From JADGQN01 sp035315185 (GTDB taxonomy: Bacteria; Desulfobacterota; Syntrophorhabdia; Syntrophorhabdales; WCHB1-27), in contig DATFYE010000028.1 of assembly GCA_035315185.1 (NCBI GenBank), forward strand, positions 1-64,000: DNA of 64,000 nt. Direction: 5' to 3'. The translations under genes were made by a program, and so were the position numbers. Each line of letters opens with the position of its first letter. Positions within the stretch are counted from its first letter, which is position 1. Of the stretch, positions 1 to 8,366 are shown in pieces. The notes under the pieces are model-generated. The model was not told where the DNA came from. It made no database searches and saw only the letters and a list, made by a program, of their open reading frames with translations.

Positions 1-238
1 ATTCGTGTGATCTTCGCAATGTTGAGCCACAAAACATGTTTTGTTGAAGGGGGAATTAAATATAGTTGACTGGAAGCGTGACCGTCAATACCTTTCATCG
101 GCATACCAGATTTGAGGCGGCAAGGGTGAACGGCCGAAGGTCAAAGAAATGTTTGACGCACCAGTCTTACGAGTATAGAATTGTGTTAGAAAGTGTGCAC
201 CGCCAGGATACTGTTGGTTCTGCTGGGGAGGTAATAAA
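1..238. other. Window edge, no supported gene
   Basis: No reading frame here has convincing coding character. A short frame at 66-260 overlaps the start of the next gene and lacks a good ribosome site. A perfect 16-bp palindrome (ACAAAACATGTTTTGT) lies at 29-44; one such palindrome per 64 kb is expected by chance, so it is not called an operator. Confidence 0.4.
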
Positions 239-988
239 GTGGATAAGTTGGCGGAGTTGATTCAGGCGGTCATAAAAGCGATACCATGGCTATTGTGGCC
301 TATCTTGGGTCTGTTGTTTCTTTGGGGCTTGGTTTTGATATCGAAGCAATTTTATTCCCTTTTCCATCAAGCGAGAAAAAACTATATCACGGAACTCAGG
401 GAACACCTGGATTTCAAGGAAACGGTGATAAATGACTATTACGCCCAAAATACCCAACTCCAAATGCAGAATTATGAAATTAAGATGGAAGCTGAAAAGA
501 AACAAGAATTAATAAATGAGACGATAGAGACCGCGCTTGCCATTATGACTGAAAAAGACACTGAATTGCAAACGCTCAAGAGCGAAAGTGATATGAAAAT
601 TCAACAAACGAAATTCGCTCTCGGCACTGCTTTGTGGGTGATAGAAAGAGAAACATGGATGAGGAGAATATTCCTTGCCCTGCTCACGAAAGCACAGGTG
701 CCAGCCGATATCGAGAAACTTCTTGAAAAATACATAGGGTCTATCATTCCTATAATACAATCAGATGAGGCTATCTGTTTTCAAGAAGTAGATCCAGAGG
801 CTGACTATTTTGAAGCTAAAACAACCGCACTGGCCCCGCATTACTTACTGCTTCCTATAAAGGACGACATTTCTCTCATCGAGAAAATCAAGGATGAACT
901 GCTGACACTGCCAAGCTTCATTGATTCAGGGAACCCCCCAAGCGATGACAAAACTGCCTGCCGCGAGGGGGCAGATGACAAAACGTAA
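239..988 (+). CDS. Membrane-anchored coiled-coil protein, unknown function
   Basis: I do not recognise this protein (249 residues). It has one strongly hydrophobic segment at about residues 14-38, then a charged helical stretch (about 50-125) with coiled-coil character, then a globular C-terminal part rich in acidic residues. The likely topology is a single N-terminal membrane anchor with the body in the cytoplasm. The start is GTG at 239, chosen because a strong GGGGAGGT ribosome site lies about 6 bases upstream. The gene and its downstream neighbour look more AT-rich than the rest of the window, which hints at different ancestry. The C-terminal end repeats a short DDKT motif. Confidence 0.7.
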   Translation: MDKLAELIQAVIKAIPWLLWPILGLLFLWGLVLISKQFYSLFHQARKNYITELREHLDFKETVINDYYAQNTQLQMQNYEIKMEAEKKQELINETIETALAIMTEKDTELQTLKSESDMKIQQTKFALGTALWVIERETWMRRIFLALLTKAQVPADIEKLLEKYIGSIIPIIQSDEAICFQEVDPEADYFEAKTTALAPHYLLLPIKDDISLIEKIKDELLTLPSFIDSGNPPSDDKTACREGADDKT

Positions 989-1074
989 TCTGATCCTGCA
1001 AATCCTGAGCAGTCTCATGATCTATATTTGTCACGTTTAAGTCGGCGGTTGAATTCAAGTGAGACGGTTGAATA

Positions 1075-1659
1075 ATGATTGACGCAGACATCCTTCAGGG
1101 AATAATTAGAGTCGATCAATCTGCGATAAATACTGGGGCGTTAATTCTTGCATGCTGTAGAGCAGACCTCAAAGGCTTCGAAATCGCCGCAACAATTGAT
1201 TTGGAAATGATATTGAAAGAAAAGCAGCTGGATATGACACATGATTTTGCTTATCAAACCAGAAAGGTAATCGAACGGGCTGGAAAAGTCTCCCCGGATT
1301 TATTGATTAGTCTTAAAAAAGTGAAGCCGCACAAGTTGGATGAAGGGGCGGTTTTTCGCGACGGGAAGAGGGTGAACTTTACCAATCAATCATTTTGGTG
1401 GATAATCAACAGAATCGTTCATTCTCAGCAGGCAAAGACAATTGATGACTTATCAAGTATAATAGAAGAATCGACGCGTGTGGATGAAGGACACGCGTTC
1501 GTTATTGAAAATCTAAACGTTTTGGGGCCGAGAGTTATTGCTTTCAGGTCGAATCACGATGATCCAGGGATTTTTTATTATGTAGGGCTAGAAAATTTAG
1601 TTATCGCCTATCTCGACAAAATAAGAAAGCCGATCTTTGATGCCATGCGCACATCTTAG
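1075..1659 (+). CDS. Hypothetical protein, unknown family
   Basis: A 194-residue soluble protein with no signal peptide or membrane segment. It has mixed alpha/beta character and no motif I can assign. It follows the membrane coiled-coil gene by 86 bases in the same direction and shares its lower GC content, so the two may form a small acquired unit. The ATG at 1075 has only a weak purine tract upstream, and the real start could be slightly different. Function cannot be guessed from sequence alone. Confidence 0.6.
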   Translation: MIDADILQGIIRVDQSAINTGALILACCRADLKGFEIAATIDLEMILKEKQLDMTHDFAYQTRKVIERAGKVSPDLLISLKKVKPHKLDEGAVFRDGKRVNFTNQSFWWIINRIVHSQQAKTIDDLSSIIEESTRVDEGHAFVIENLNVLGPRVIAFRSNHDDPGIFYYVGLENLVIAYLDKIRKPIFDAMRTS

Positions 1660-2363
1660 AAATTCGCATAGCCGCCGCTTGCTCGCGCTGATCAACCTAG
1701 ATCATGACAATGCTCGTAAACAGCCGCATGATCTAAGTAAGAATGCAACTATCAGAAGGTGGAGTACGGAATGTAGGACTGAAAAACAATAGACTAATCC
1801 AACCACTTCTCGCTAAAAGCTTTGAAGGTAGAGCCCCCCACCTCTGGCTCAATTCTTTGTTCAACCATTATCGTGGTAATGCGCATCCTCGTTCGTCATT
1901 CCTAAACGCTCGCTTTGTAGGTGGAAGCTATCGTTCTTGCTATTATCCCTCCCGTTACAATGAAAGGGTGATCGAAGCCGCCTTCTTGGCAGCCCTCTCA
2001 AGCTCCTTAAGGCTGGAGGCTTTGACCTCTTCATCTCGCTTCCCTTCGCGCGGCCTCTTATACCAATTCGCCTTCACGTGTATACCTTCCGGGTACCCGC
2101 TAGCGGGTGTGCTGCGTCGCCCTCCTCCTGCCCCCGTGTGGACTTGTTTATGCCCGCTGGAAGGAGCGTTGCTCACGGGTACCCGGCTAAATCAATCCTC
2201 GCTGCCGCCCGGGGTACCTGGCCGAAGGCTGGGTCGTCCATCTTGAATGCAAATTGGTATTAATGCTGGTCCTTGATGGGTTTCGTTGCGTTTGGCTGCT
2301 TTCTGAGCTTTACAGTCTTTAACCGCGTGAAAAAACCAACCTAAGTGTGTATAGTTTAGTAAC
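1660..2363. other. 704-bp gene-poor gap with hairpins and one family-A repeat
   Basis: No convincing gene. A 9-bp perfect inverted repeat (TAGATCATG / CATGATCTA) lies at 1698-1706 and 1727-1735 with a 20-base loop. The family-A fold-back occupies 2060-2260. A minus-strand frame around 1955-2061 encodes a short lysine/glutamate-rich helix that could be the remnant of a lost gene, but it is too short to assign. The rest up to the MATE gene shows nothing clear. Confidence 0.5.
2060..2260 (+). repeat. Family-A palindromic element, copy A1 (long variant)
   Basis: The ends are ATACCAATTCGCC on the left and CAAATTGGTAT on the right, so the termini pair. The interior carries two exact CGGGTACCCG palindromes (2090-2099, 2176-2185). 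At 201 bp it is longer than the other copies (about 125-136 bp). The same outer and inner words recur at 15013, 27885, 31613, 37059, 42779 and 47166. Confidence 0.8.
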
Positions 2364-3701
2364 ATGCTGCGTATTGGGCCGTTACTGAAGAGAACAGACG
2401 TTCGAGCTTACATAGGGCATAGTTGGGAAGTGGCCTGGCCCATGACACTCATCATGTTCTACGAGTTCCTCGTGGGGTTGACAGATGTATACGTAGCCGG
2501 TCGGGTAGGGAAAGATATCCAGGCTACGTATGGTTTCGTGGTTCAGCAGTATTTCATCCTTATCGTCATCGCAAATGCCCTTACCGTCGGGACCGTATCC
2601 GTCGTTTCGCGGCTGTTCACATCGGGCAACAAGGAAGAACTGAGTGAAGCGATATTTTCGTCACTTCTCTCATCTGCTGCTGCCGGTCTAATCCTCGCAG
2701 GACTCGGCTATTCACTGGCCCCGTGGGTCACATCACTGCTAAATATTCCCTCGGAAATCAAGGAGATGAGCGCCCCGTTCATAAGGGTGTATGCTGCGGG
2801 TCTGCTCTTCCATTACGTGCTTATCAACAGTAATGGCGTGCTGAGATCCTGCGGTATGATCAAAACTTCTCTAAAGACTATGACCACGGTCTGCCTGGTC
2901 AATATCGCACTCAATCTCTTTCTTGTTTTTGAGACGCCCCTTGGCTACAGAGGCATCGCGATTGCCACTGCGACGGCCGTCTGCGTGGGCAGCCTCATGA
3001 ACCTCCACTACGTCAGGTCACGGTTTATTGGCACCAGGAGATTCTCACAGGCTCTCATCAAGAGGATGTTCAACATAGGATGGCCCATGGGTGCGCTTCA
3101 GATACTCTGGCAACTCGGTTCCATGGCTTTATTTCTTATCCTGAGCATGTTGCCTGAGCACAGGGTAGAAGTGCTTGCCGCGCTCACTACGGGACTTCGG
3201 TTAGAGTCCGCAATCTTTCTTCCTGCTTTCGCATTCAACATGGCAAATGCGGTGGTCATCGGGAACTGTCTGGGAGAGCGGAAACCGGACGATGCGTACA
3301 AGAACGGTCTTGTGACCATGATGATAGGGGTGGGGATAGTCTCAGCCCTGTCGTTGGCTGTAATCCTGAATGCGCGTTGGATCGTGCCCCTGCTCTCTCA
3401 CAACGAGATCGTTATCAAAGAAACGATGTGGTACATTTACATCAACATGCTCGGCGAGCCGATAATGGCCTCCGGAGTGATTCTTAGTGGCGGTTTGAGC
3501 GGTGCCGGGGATACGCGAAGCGTGCTCGCCCGCATTGCCGTGAGCGTATGGCTCGTAAGAATACCACTCTGCTATGTTTTTGTAGTGCTGTTCGGATTCG
3601 GGCCGATCTCAGTCTGGTGGGCCATGAACGTGTCCCAGGCTGTACAGGCCTTTCTGGTTTACCGCCGCTATTCGAGCAGGGTATGGCTGACGAACGCATA
3701 A
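2364..3701 (+). CDS. MATE-family efflux transporter
   Basis: A 445-residue polytopic membrane protein with about twelve hydrophobic segments in two homologous halves, the size and pattern of the MatE/NorM family, which export cationic compounds using Na+ or H+ gradients. The first half has the family-like stretch DVYVAGRVG after TM1, and the second half has SGAGDTRSVLARI near the end, as in MATE proteins. The substrate cannot be inferred. The ATG at 2364 has no clear Shine-Dalgarno sequence. The gene stands alone between two repeat-filled spacers, so it is probably transcribed by itself. Confidence 0.85.
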   Translation: MLRIGPLLKRTDVRAYIGHSWEVAWPMTLIMFYEFLVGLTDVYVAGRVGKDIQATYGFVVQQYFILIVIANALTVGTVSVVSRLFTSGNKEELSEAIFSSLLSSAAAGLILAGLGYSLAPWVTSLLNIPSEIKEMSAPFIRVYAAGLLFHYVLINSNGVLRSCGMIKTSLKTMTTVCLVNIALNLFLVFETPLGYRGIAIATATAVCVGSLMNLHYVRSRFIGTRRFSQALIKRMFNIGWPMGALQILWQLGSMALFLILSMLPEHRVEVLAALTTGLRLESAIFLPAFAFNMANAVVIGNCLGERKPDDAYKNGLVTMMIGVGIVSALSLAVILNARWIVPLLSHNEIVIKETMWYIYINMLGEPIMASGVILSGGLSGAGDTRSVLARIAVSVWLVRIPLCYVFVVLFGFGPISVWWAMNVSQAVQAFLVYRRYSSRVWLTNA

Positions 3702-3761
3702 CCTTCCATGATATAATGTCATGCTGTTCGGACAACAGTGTTGTGAAAAAGACGATTCTAC

Positions 3762-4053
3762 CACGGAGACACGGAGGTCACAGAGGAAGGCCTTACCCAG
3801 GCCCTGACCGGATATGGGGAGACGGCCATATCCGGTCACTTGCATCCCTTCGGGCACGGGCATCCCTTCGGGATACAAGTGCTTACCATACCCACGCGGA
3901 GCGTCGGCGTGTGTCCGGAACAGAATCTCCACTGTTCCGGACACAATATCCTTGCTCTGCCGGGTACCCGTGAGCAACCATCTAGCCACATTGCTCGCCT
4001 CCATCCTGCACGGGTGGCACCTCTGTGCCTCTAGCGAAGCGGGTGGTGACTCA
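3762..4053. repeat. Family-J fold-back element, copy J1
   Basis: The left end is built of GGAGACACGGAGGTCACAGAGG words and the right end of the reverse complement (CACCTCTGTGCCTCTAG, GGGTGGT). Nested inside are a perfect stem around 3809-3834 (CGGATATGG/CCATATCCG) and a 13-bp perfect hairpin at 3911-3944 (GTGTCCGGAACAG, loop AATCTCCA). An exact CGGGTACCCG lies at 3961-3970. A second copy with the same layout is at 22485-22680. No gene is supported in this gap. Confidence 0.75.
3911..3944. repeat. 13-bp perfect hairpin with AATCTC loop, inside J1
   Basis: GTGTCCGGAACAG pairs perfectly with CTGTTCCGGACAC around an 8-base loop. The copy at 22565-22598 has different stem bases that still pair and keeps AATCTC in the loop. 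Confidence 0.8.
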
Positions 4054-4068
4054 AGGTTTTTGACATAA

Positions 4069-4085
4069 CTCCTGATAAGGAGGAG
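4069..4085 (+). promoter_or_regulatory. Ribosome site with an adjacent anti-SD arm
   Basis: AAGGAGGAG (4077-4085) precedes the next gene. CTCCT at 4069-4073 can pair with AGGAG at 4078-4082 over a 4-base loop and could partly occlude the site. The spacing favours ATG at 4092 over ATG at 4086, which almost abuts the site. Confidence 0.5.
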
Positions 4086-4091
4086 ATGACG

Positions 4092-4964
4092 ATGGCAAAG
4101 AAGGTGAATGAGACGGCAAAGTGGGTAAGGGAGTTTATTGAAAGTTATGTTGCGTCCGAAGAGAATAGTCTTAAGAATGAAACCAATGATCCCGCGTGGG
4201 ACAAGCCTCTTGTCGGGTTCTCGCGCGGAGATGATCCGATATACGCGCAAATGAAAGAAGACATTGGCTCGTTCTTCTTAACGCCGCACGAAATATTTGC
4301 AAAGGCATTCCCGTCGATCGACGCAGGGCCTGGAGAATTGACCGTGATAAGCTGGATACTGCCCCAGGCAGAGCCGACGAAGCGGGACCACCGGAAAGAG
4401 ACTATTAACCCTTCGGAGAGATGGGCGCGGGCAAGAAAATATGGGGAGGAGTTTAACGTGAAGCTGCGCAGACAGCTCGTGGAAATGCTTACGAAAGCGG
4501 GTTACGAAGCCGTCGCGCCCGCCGACTCTCCTTTCTGGACGCAGAAGATTTCGGAGCGTTACGGCCTTTCCTCGACCTGGTCAGAGCGCCATGCTGCCTT
4601 CGCATCGGGTCTGGGAACGTTTGGGCTGTGCGACGGTCTCATAACTCCGGTCGGTAAGGCCATGCGCTGCGGGTCCGTGGTGGCACGCATCCAGATCCCG
4701 CCATCGGAAAGGCCCTACAAGAATCACCAGGACTACTGCCTGTACTTCTCCAAGGGCATTTGCGGCAAGTGCGCGGATCGGTGCCCTGTCGGCGCGATCA
4801 GTAGAGAGAAAGGGCACGACAAAGAAAAATGCAGGGCTTTTGTTTCCAACGCGACAAAGGAGTATGTTGTGTCTCACTTCGGGTTTGAAGCCTATGCCTG
4901 CGGATTCTGCCAGGTGGGCGTGCCCTGCGAGTCACGGATCCCGGTGAAGCCTAAGGAGAATTAA
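4092..4964 (+). CDS. QueG-like 4Fe-4S protein
   Basis: A soluble protein of 290 residues whose C-terminal third carries two cysteine clusters: CGKCADRCP with a preceding Cys, then CGFCQVGVPC. This arrangement is typical of the bis-[4Fe-4S] part of epoxyqueuosine-reductase (QueG) and reductive-dehalogenase-related proteins. The N-terminal two thirds match the size of a QueG-like domain, but I see no clear cobalamin signature, so queuosine synthesis is not claimed. The start is taken as ATG 4092 (MAKK...), because the AAGGAGGAG site is too close to ATG 4086. The gene is isolated by repeat spacers on both sides. A role in redox or cofactor chemistry in an anaerobe is inferred. Confidence 0.7.
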   Translation: MAKKVNETAKWVREFIESYVASEENSLKNETNDPAWDKPLVGFSRGDDPIYAQMKEDIGSFFLTPHEIFAKAFPSIDAGPGELTVISWILPQAEPTKRDHRKETINPSERWARARKYGEEFNVKLRRQLVEMLTKAGYEAVAPADSPFWTQKISERYGLSSTWSERHAAFASGLGTFGLCDGLITPVGKAMRCGSVVARIQIPPSERPYKNHQDYCLYFSKGICGKCADRCPVGAISREKGHDKEKCRAFVSNATKEYVVSHFGFEAYACGFCQVGVPCESRIPVKPKEN

Positions 4965-5100
4965 GTTATAGGTTACGAACAAGACCGGTTACTGGTTACA
5001 GACAACGATTTTGTTAAACGGCGCCGAGGGCGCGCTAACCTGTAACAGGTAGTATCCTGTTACCTGTAACTCGTAACACGAAACTCGTAACTCGCAACGT
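4965..5100. repeat. GTTACGAG-word fold-back, copy B1
   Basis: Starting at the stop codon, the left arm has GGTTACGAAC, GGTTACTGG and GGTTACAG words. The right arm has the reverse complements (CCTGTAACAGG, CTGTTACC, CTCGTAACACG, CTCGTAACTCGCAACG). The centre has GGCGCC and other palindromes. Related copies are at 8122, 12195 and 26746. Confidence 0.75.
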
Positions 5101-5199
5101 GTTTCTCCGCACTAATCCTTGCATCCAGGCTGGTTTTACAGTAAGTTAGTGCAACCAATTCCTGTTGTATCCCGGTCATAAGAAAGCGAGGGGTGTCCG

Positions 5200-6909
5200 A
5201 TGTTGTTTTCGCAGATGTTCATGCCCACCATGAAGGAGGACCCGAAGGAAGCGGAGGTGCTGAGCCATCGCCTCATGCTGCGGGCAGGCTTCATACGGCG
5301 GCTCGCCTCAGGCATCTACACGTGGCTGCCGCTCGGGTTGCGATCCTTGAAGAAAGTGGAACAGATAGTGCGTGAAGAGATGGATAAGAAGAGAGCCCAG
5401 GAAATCCTCATGCCCGCTGTGCAGCCGAAAGAGCTCTGGGTCGAGAGCGGACGCTGGGATTTTTATGGGAAGGAGCTTCTGAGGTTTAAAGACAGGAGTG
5501 ATCGCGAACACTGTCTGGCTCCGACACACGAAGAGGTTGTGACAGATCTCGTCAGGAGAGAGGTGCGGTCGTACCGGGAACTGCCGCTTATCCTGTATCA
5601 GATACAGACAAAGTTCCGGGACGAGATCAGGCCCCGTTTCGGCGTGATGAGGTCCAGGGAGTTCATCATGAAAGATGCCTACAGCTTCGATGCTGACGAA
5701 GCAGGGGCGGAGAAAAGCTATATGGCCATGCACGATGCTTACGAGCAGATTTTCCGGCGTTGCGGGCTGCGATTCCGCGCAGTCGAGGCTGATACCGGGC
5801 AGATAGGAGGCAGCTTTTCCCACGAATTCATGGTGCTCGCCGAGACAGGCGAAGACACGATCATTTCCTGCAGCAAGTGTAATTACGCTGCAAACCTCGA
5901 AAGGGCAGAGGTGCGAGGCGTCGAGAGGTCTATCACTAGAAAGGGTGGCAGCTTCAGGAAGGTGGAGACCCCGGGCAAGAAGAAGGTTGAAGAGGTAGCT
6001 TCCTTTCTGGGTGTTGAGCCTGCCAAACTGATAAAGACGTTGCTCTATACTACCGATAAGGGCACCATTGGTGTGCTTGTAGCGGGTGATCGAGAGGTGA
6101 ACGAAACGAAGCTGAAGAATCTCCTCTCTTTTGAATCGCTCGCGTTGGCGGATGAGGAGACGATTGAGCAGGTAACGGGCGGTCCTCTTGGTTTTTCAGG
6201 TCCTATCGGCCTCAATGTACCACTCTATGCGGACCGTGACGTGCTCTGCATGGAAGACTTTGTCGTGGGCGGAAATCAGCGGGATGTGCATCTGGTCGAT
6301 GTGAACCTTGGAGACTTCAGCGTGCGTGATTTCTACGATCTCAAGATTGCGTGCGTGGGGGATGGATGCCCGCGATGCGATGGTTTCCATCAAGCAACCC
6401 GCGGCATAGAGGTAGGCCATATTTTCAAGCTTGGCACGAAATACAGTAAGTCGATGAATGCTACCTTTCTCGACTCTGAGGGGAAGGAAAAGCATATGGT
6501 GATGGGCTGCTATGGCATAGGAATAGGCCGAACGGTTGCCGCGGCCATAGAACAAAACAACGACCAGTTCGGCATGATCCTGCCCCTCAGCATTGCGCCT
6601 TTTGAGGTGGAGGTGTTGCCCGTTAACACGTCGCACACTGAGAGCATGGAGGTCGCCAATGCTATTTACAAGCATCTGTTGGCCGCGGGCATCGATGTGG
6701 TGCTCGATGACCGCAACGAGAGACCAGGCGTAAAATTCAAAGATTGTGATCTGATCGGGATACCCCTGCGCGTTGCAGTCGGAGAGCGGGGTCTCAAAGA
6801 AGGGATGGTCGACATTAAGCTACGAACCGAAAAAGAGCCGGTCCGGGTAGGCAAGGATGGGGCGGTAGGGAGGATACTGGAGTATGTGGCACAGTCTCGT
6901 GGCGTCTGA
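5200..6909 (+). CDS. proS: Prolyl-tRNA synthetase (bacterial type)
   Basis: A 569-residue class II aminoacyl-tRNA synthetase that charges tRNA-Pro in the cytosol. The class II core includes motif 2 (PRFGVMRSREFIMKDAYSF, about residue 146-164) and motif 3 near GIGIGRTVAAAIEQN (about 447). An editing/insertion domain lies between them (about 220-400), and a C-terminal anticodon-binding domain follows. Length and order match the bacterial ProS type with the YbaK-like editing domain that removes misacylated Ala. The start ATG at 5200 follows a GAGGGGTG site. The stop lies inside the first codons of the M24 peptidase gene, so the two are probably translated together. Confidence 0.95.
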   Translation: MLFSQMFMPTMKEDPKEAEVLSHRLMLRAGFIRRLASGIYTWLPLGLRSLKKVEQIVREEMDKKRAQEILMPAVQPKELWVESGRWDFYGKELLRFKDRSDREHCLAPTHEEVVTDLVRREVRSYRELPLILYQIQTKFRDEIRPRFGVMRSREFIMKDAYSFDADEAGAEKSYMAMHDAYEQIFRRCGLRFRAVEADTGQIGGSFSHEFMVLAETGEDTIISCSKCNYAANLERAEVRGVERSITRKGGSFRKVETPGKKKVEEVASFLGVEPAKLIKTLLYTTDKGTIGVLVAGDREVNETKLKNLLSFESLALADEETIEQVTGGPLGFSGPIGLNVPLYADRDVLCMEDFVVGGNQRDVHLVDVNLGDFSVRDFYDLKIACVGDGCPRCDGFHQATRGIEVGHIFKLGTKYSKSMNATFLDSEGKEKHMVMGCYGIGIGRTVAAAIEQNNDQFGMILPLSIAPFEVEVLPVNTSHTESMEVANAIYKHLLAAGIDVVLDDRNERPGVKFKDCDLIGIPLRVAVGERGLKEGMVDIKLRTEKEPVRVGKDGAVGRILEYVAQSRGV

Positions 6910-8086
6910 TTACACACCAAAAGAAGAGCTGCTGCGGCGCATCAATGGCCTCAAGGAGAAAATGGCGGAAGCAGGCATCGACTTTTCCGTCATTATGCAG
7001 AATGCAGATCTTTTTTATTTCAGCGGTACGACACAGAAGGGTGTTATGGTGATACCGCTCAATGATGACCCTTTGCTTTTTGTGGAGAGGAGCCTGGAGC
7101 GGGTGAGTGCGGAGACAGCTCTCGACGTCACGCCGATAAAGAGCGACAAAGAGATAGAAGCCATCCTCCGACAAAAGGGAATGCTAAAAGGTAAGGGGGG
7201 TATGGAACTGGATGTCGTGCCGGTTTCTGTTTTTGAGCGATTCAAGAGGGTGGTCGGCTTTGCGGAATTTGTTGACGTCGCACCCCTCATTCGCGAGCTC
7301 AGAATCAAGAAGAGTGCGTTTGAGATCGAGCAGGTAAAACGATCCGGTCAGATCATTGGGCGCATCTTTGAAAAGGCAAAGCATGTGGTCCGCGAGGGCG
7401 TAAGGGAGATTGACATTGATGCCGAACTTGTGGCCGAGGGGAGAAGGTTTGGCCATCAAGGGTTCCTGCGAATGCGAGGGTTCAACCAGGAGATGATGAA
7501 TCTCTACGTAACCGCAGGTGCAACCAGCGGAGTTCCTTCCAATGCGGACGTGCCCATACCGGGCCTCGGGCTGACAGCTGCAGTTGCACAGGGTTCTTCC
7601 CTTAAGCTCGTGGAGCGAGGCGTCCCGGTGCTGGTCGACTACGGGGGCGGTTACAACGGATACGTGACAGACGAAACACGGATGTACGTTGCCGGAGGCA
7701 TGAGGGAGCGTTTCAAGAAGCCGTATGAGGTCACGAGAGAGATCATCGAAGATGTGACGGCCTTTGGCAGGGAAGGCATCGATTGCACCGAGATATTCCA
7801 CCGGGCCCATCAACTGGTGACAAAAGCCCAGCTGCAGGACCATTTCATGGGATTCGGAGAAGGCCAGGTCCCGTTCATCGGTCACGGCCTTGGTCTTGAG
7901 ATTAATGAACTACCTGTCATTACTTCCCGTCACGAACGGATCCTCGAAGAAGGGATGGTATTTGCCTTCGAGCCTAAGTTTATCTTTCCCGGCGAAGGGT
8001 CGGTAGGGATCGAGGTGGACTTTATCGTGCGCACGGGGGGGCTGGAGCGGGTGGTCGAGACGCCGATAGAGGTGGTGTACGTATGA
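6884..8086 (+). CDS. M24-family metallopeptidase (Xaa-Pro peptidase-like), copy 1
   Basis: A 400-residue pita-bread-fold peptidase. The N-terminal creatinase-type domain (about 1-150) is followed by the catalytic domain with all five metal ligands visible: Asp and Asp in DYGGGYNGYVTDE (about 249-260), His in GHGLGLEINE, Glu in FEPKF and Glu in GIEVDF. The family removes residues preceding proline or acts on related substrates. It overlaps the end of proS. The ATG at 6884 is a possible start; GTG at 6899 gives MASDYTPKEELL, which matches the start of the second copy better. The paralogue at 8367 shares sequence along its whole length. Confidence 0.88.
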   Translation: MWHSLVASDYTPKEELLRRINGLKEKMAEAGIDFSVIMQNADLFYFSGTTQKGVMVIPLNDDPLLFVERSLERVSAETALDVTPIKSDKEIEAILRQKGMLKGKGGMELDVVPVSVFERFKRVVGFAEFVDVAPLIRELRIKKSAFEIEQVKRSGQIIGRIFEKAKHVVREGVREIDIDAELVAEGRRFGHQGFLRMRGFNQEMMNLYVTAGATSGVPSNADVPIPGLGLTAAVAQGSSLKLVERGVPVLVDYGGGYNGYVTDETRMYVAGGMRERFKKPYEVTREIIEDVTAFGREGIDCTEIFHRAHQLVTKAQLQDHFMGFGEGQVPFIGHGLGLEINELPVITSRHERILEEGMVFAFEPKFIFPGEGSVGIEVDFIVRTGGLERVVETPIEVVYV

Positions 8087-8121
8087 ACCGGCCGAGGTCC
8101 GCGGCTATGGACACTGAGCAG

Positions 8122-8312
8122 GACATCGTTACGAGTTGCGAGTTGCGGGTAACCAAAACGCGTTGTGAATTACGGGTTACGAGTTGCGCGTCATGAATGA
8201 AAGGCCAGAACTAAGGGCAGCGCGACTGGTGCTTTTGAACACGTAACCCGAAACTCGGACCTCGTAACAAGTTTTAGTAACTCGTAACACGGAACTCGTA
8301 ACTCGCAACGAG
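8122..8312. repeat. GTTACGAG-word fold-back, copy B2
   Basis: The left arm is CGTTACGAGTTGCGAGTTGCGG plus ACGGGTTACGAGTTGCGCG. The right arm is CACGTAACCCGAAACTCGG, CCTCGTAAC, AACTCGTAACACGG and AACTCGTAACTCGCAACG, the reverse complement in degenerate tandem form. It separates the two M24 genes. Confidence 0.8.
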
Positions 8313-8366
8313 AACTTCATCGGAGCCATAAACCTTCTCTACTGACGACGGCAGAAAGCGTGAATC

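Noticed and set aside
29..44. 16-bp perfect palindrome ACAAAACATGTTTTGT as an operator
   Set aside because: About one such palindrome is expected by chance in 64 kb, and the gene it would regulate is not next to it.
66..260. 64-residue frame at the window start
   Set aside because: Overlaps the supported GTG start at 239, has no ribosome site and no family character.
1743..2246. 167-residue plus-strand frame
   Set aside because: It runs through the family-A repeat, has no ribosome site, and its composition reflects the repeat.
3548..4250. Overlapping frames around the J1 element
   Set aside because: Shadows of the MATE gene end and of repeat DNA; no domain, no ribosome site.
5101..5199. 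T-box type leader upstream of proS
   Set aside because: No specifier stem or T-box sequence visible in the 100 bases before the start.
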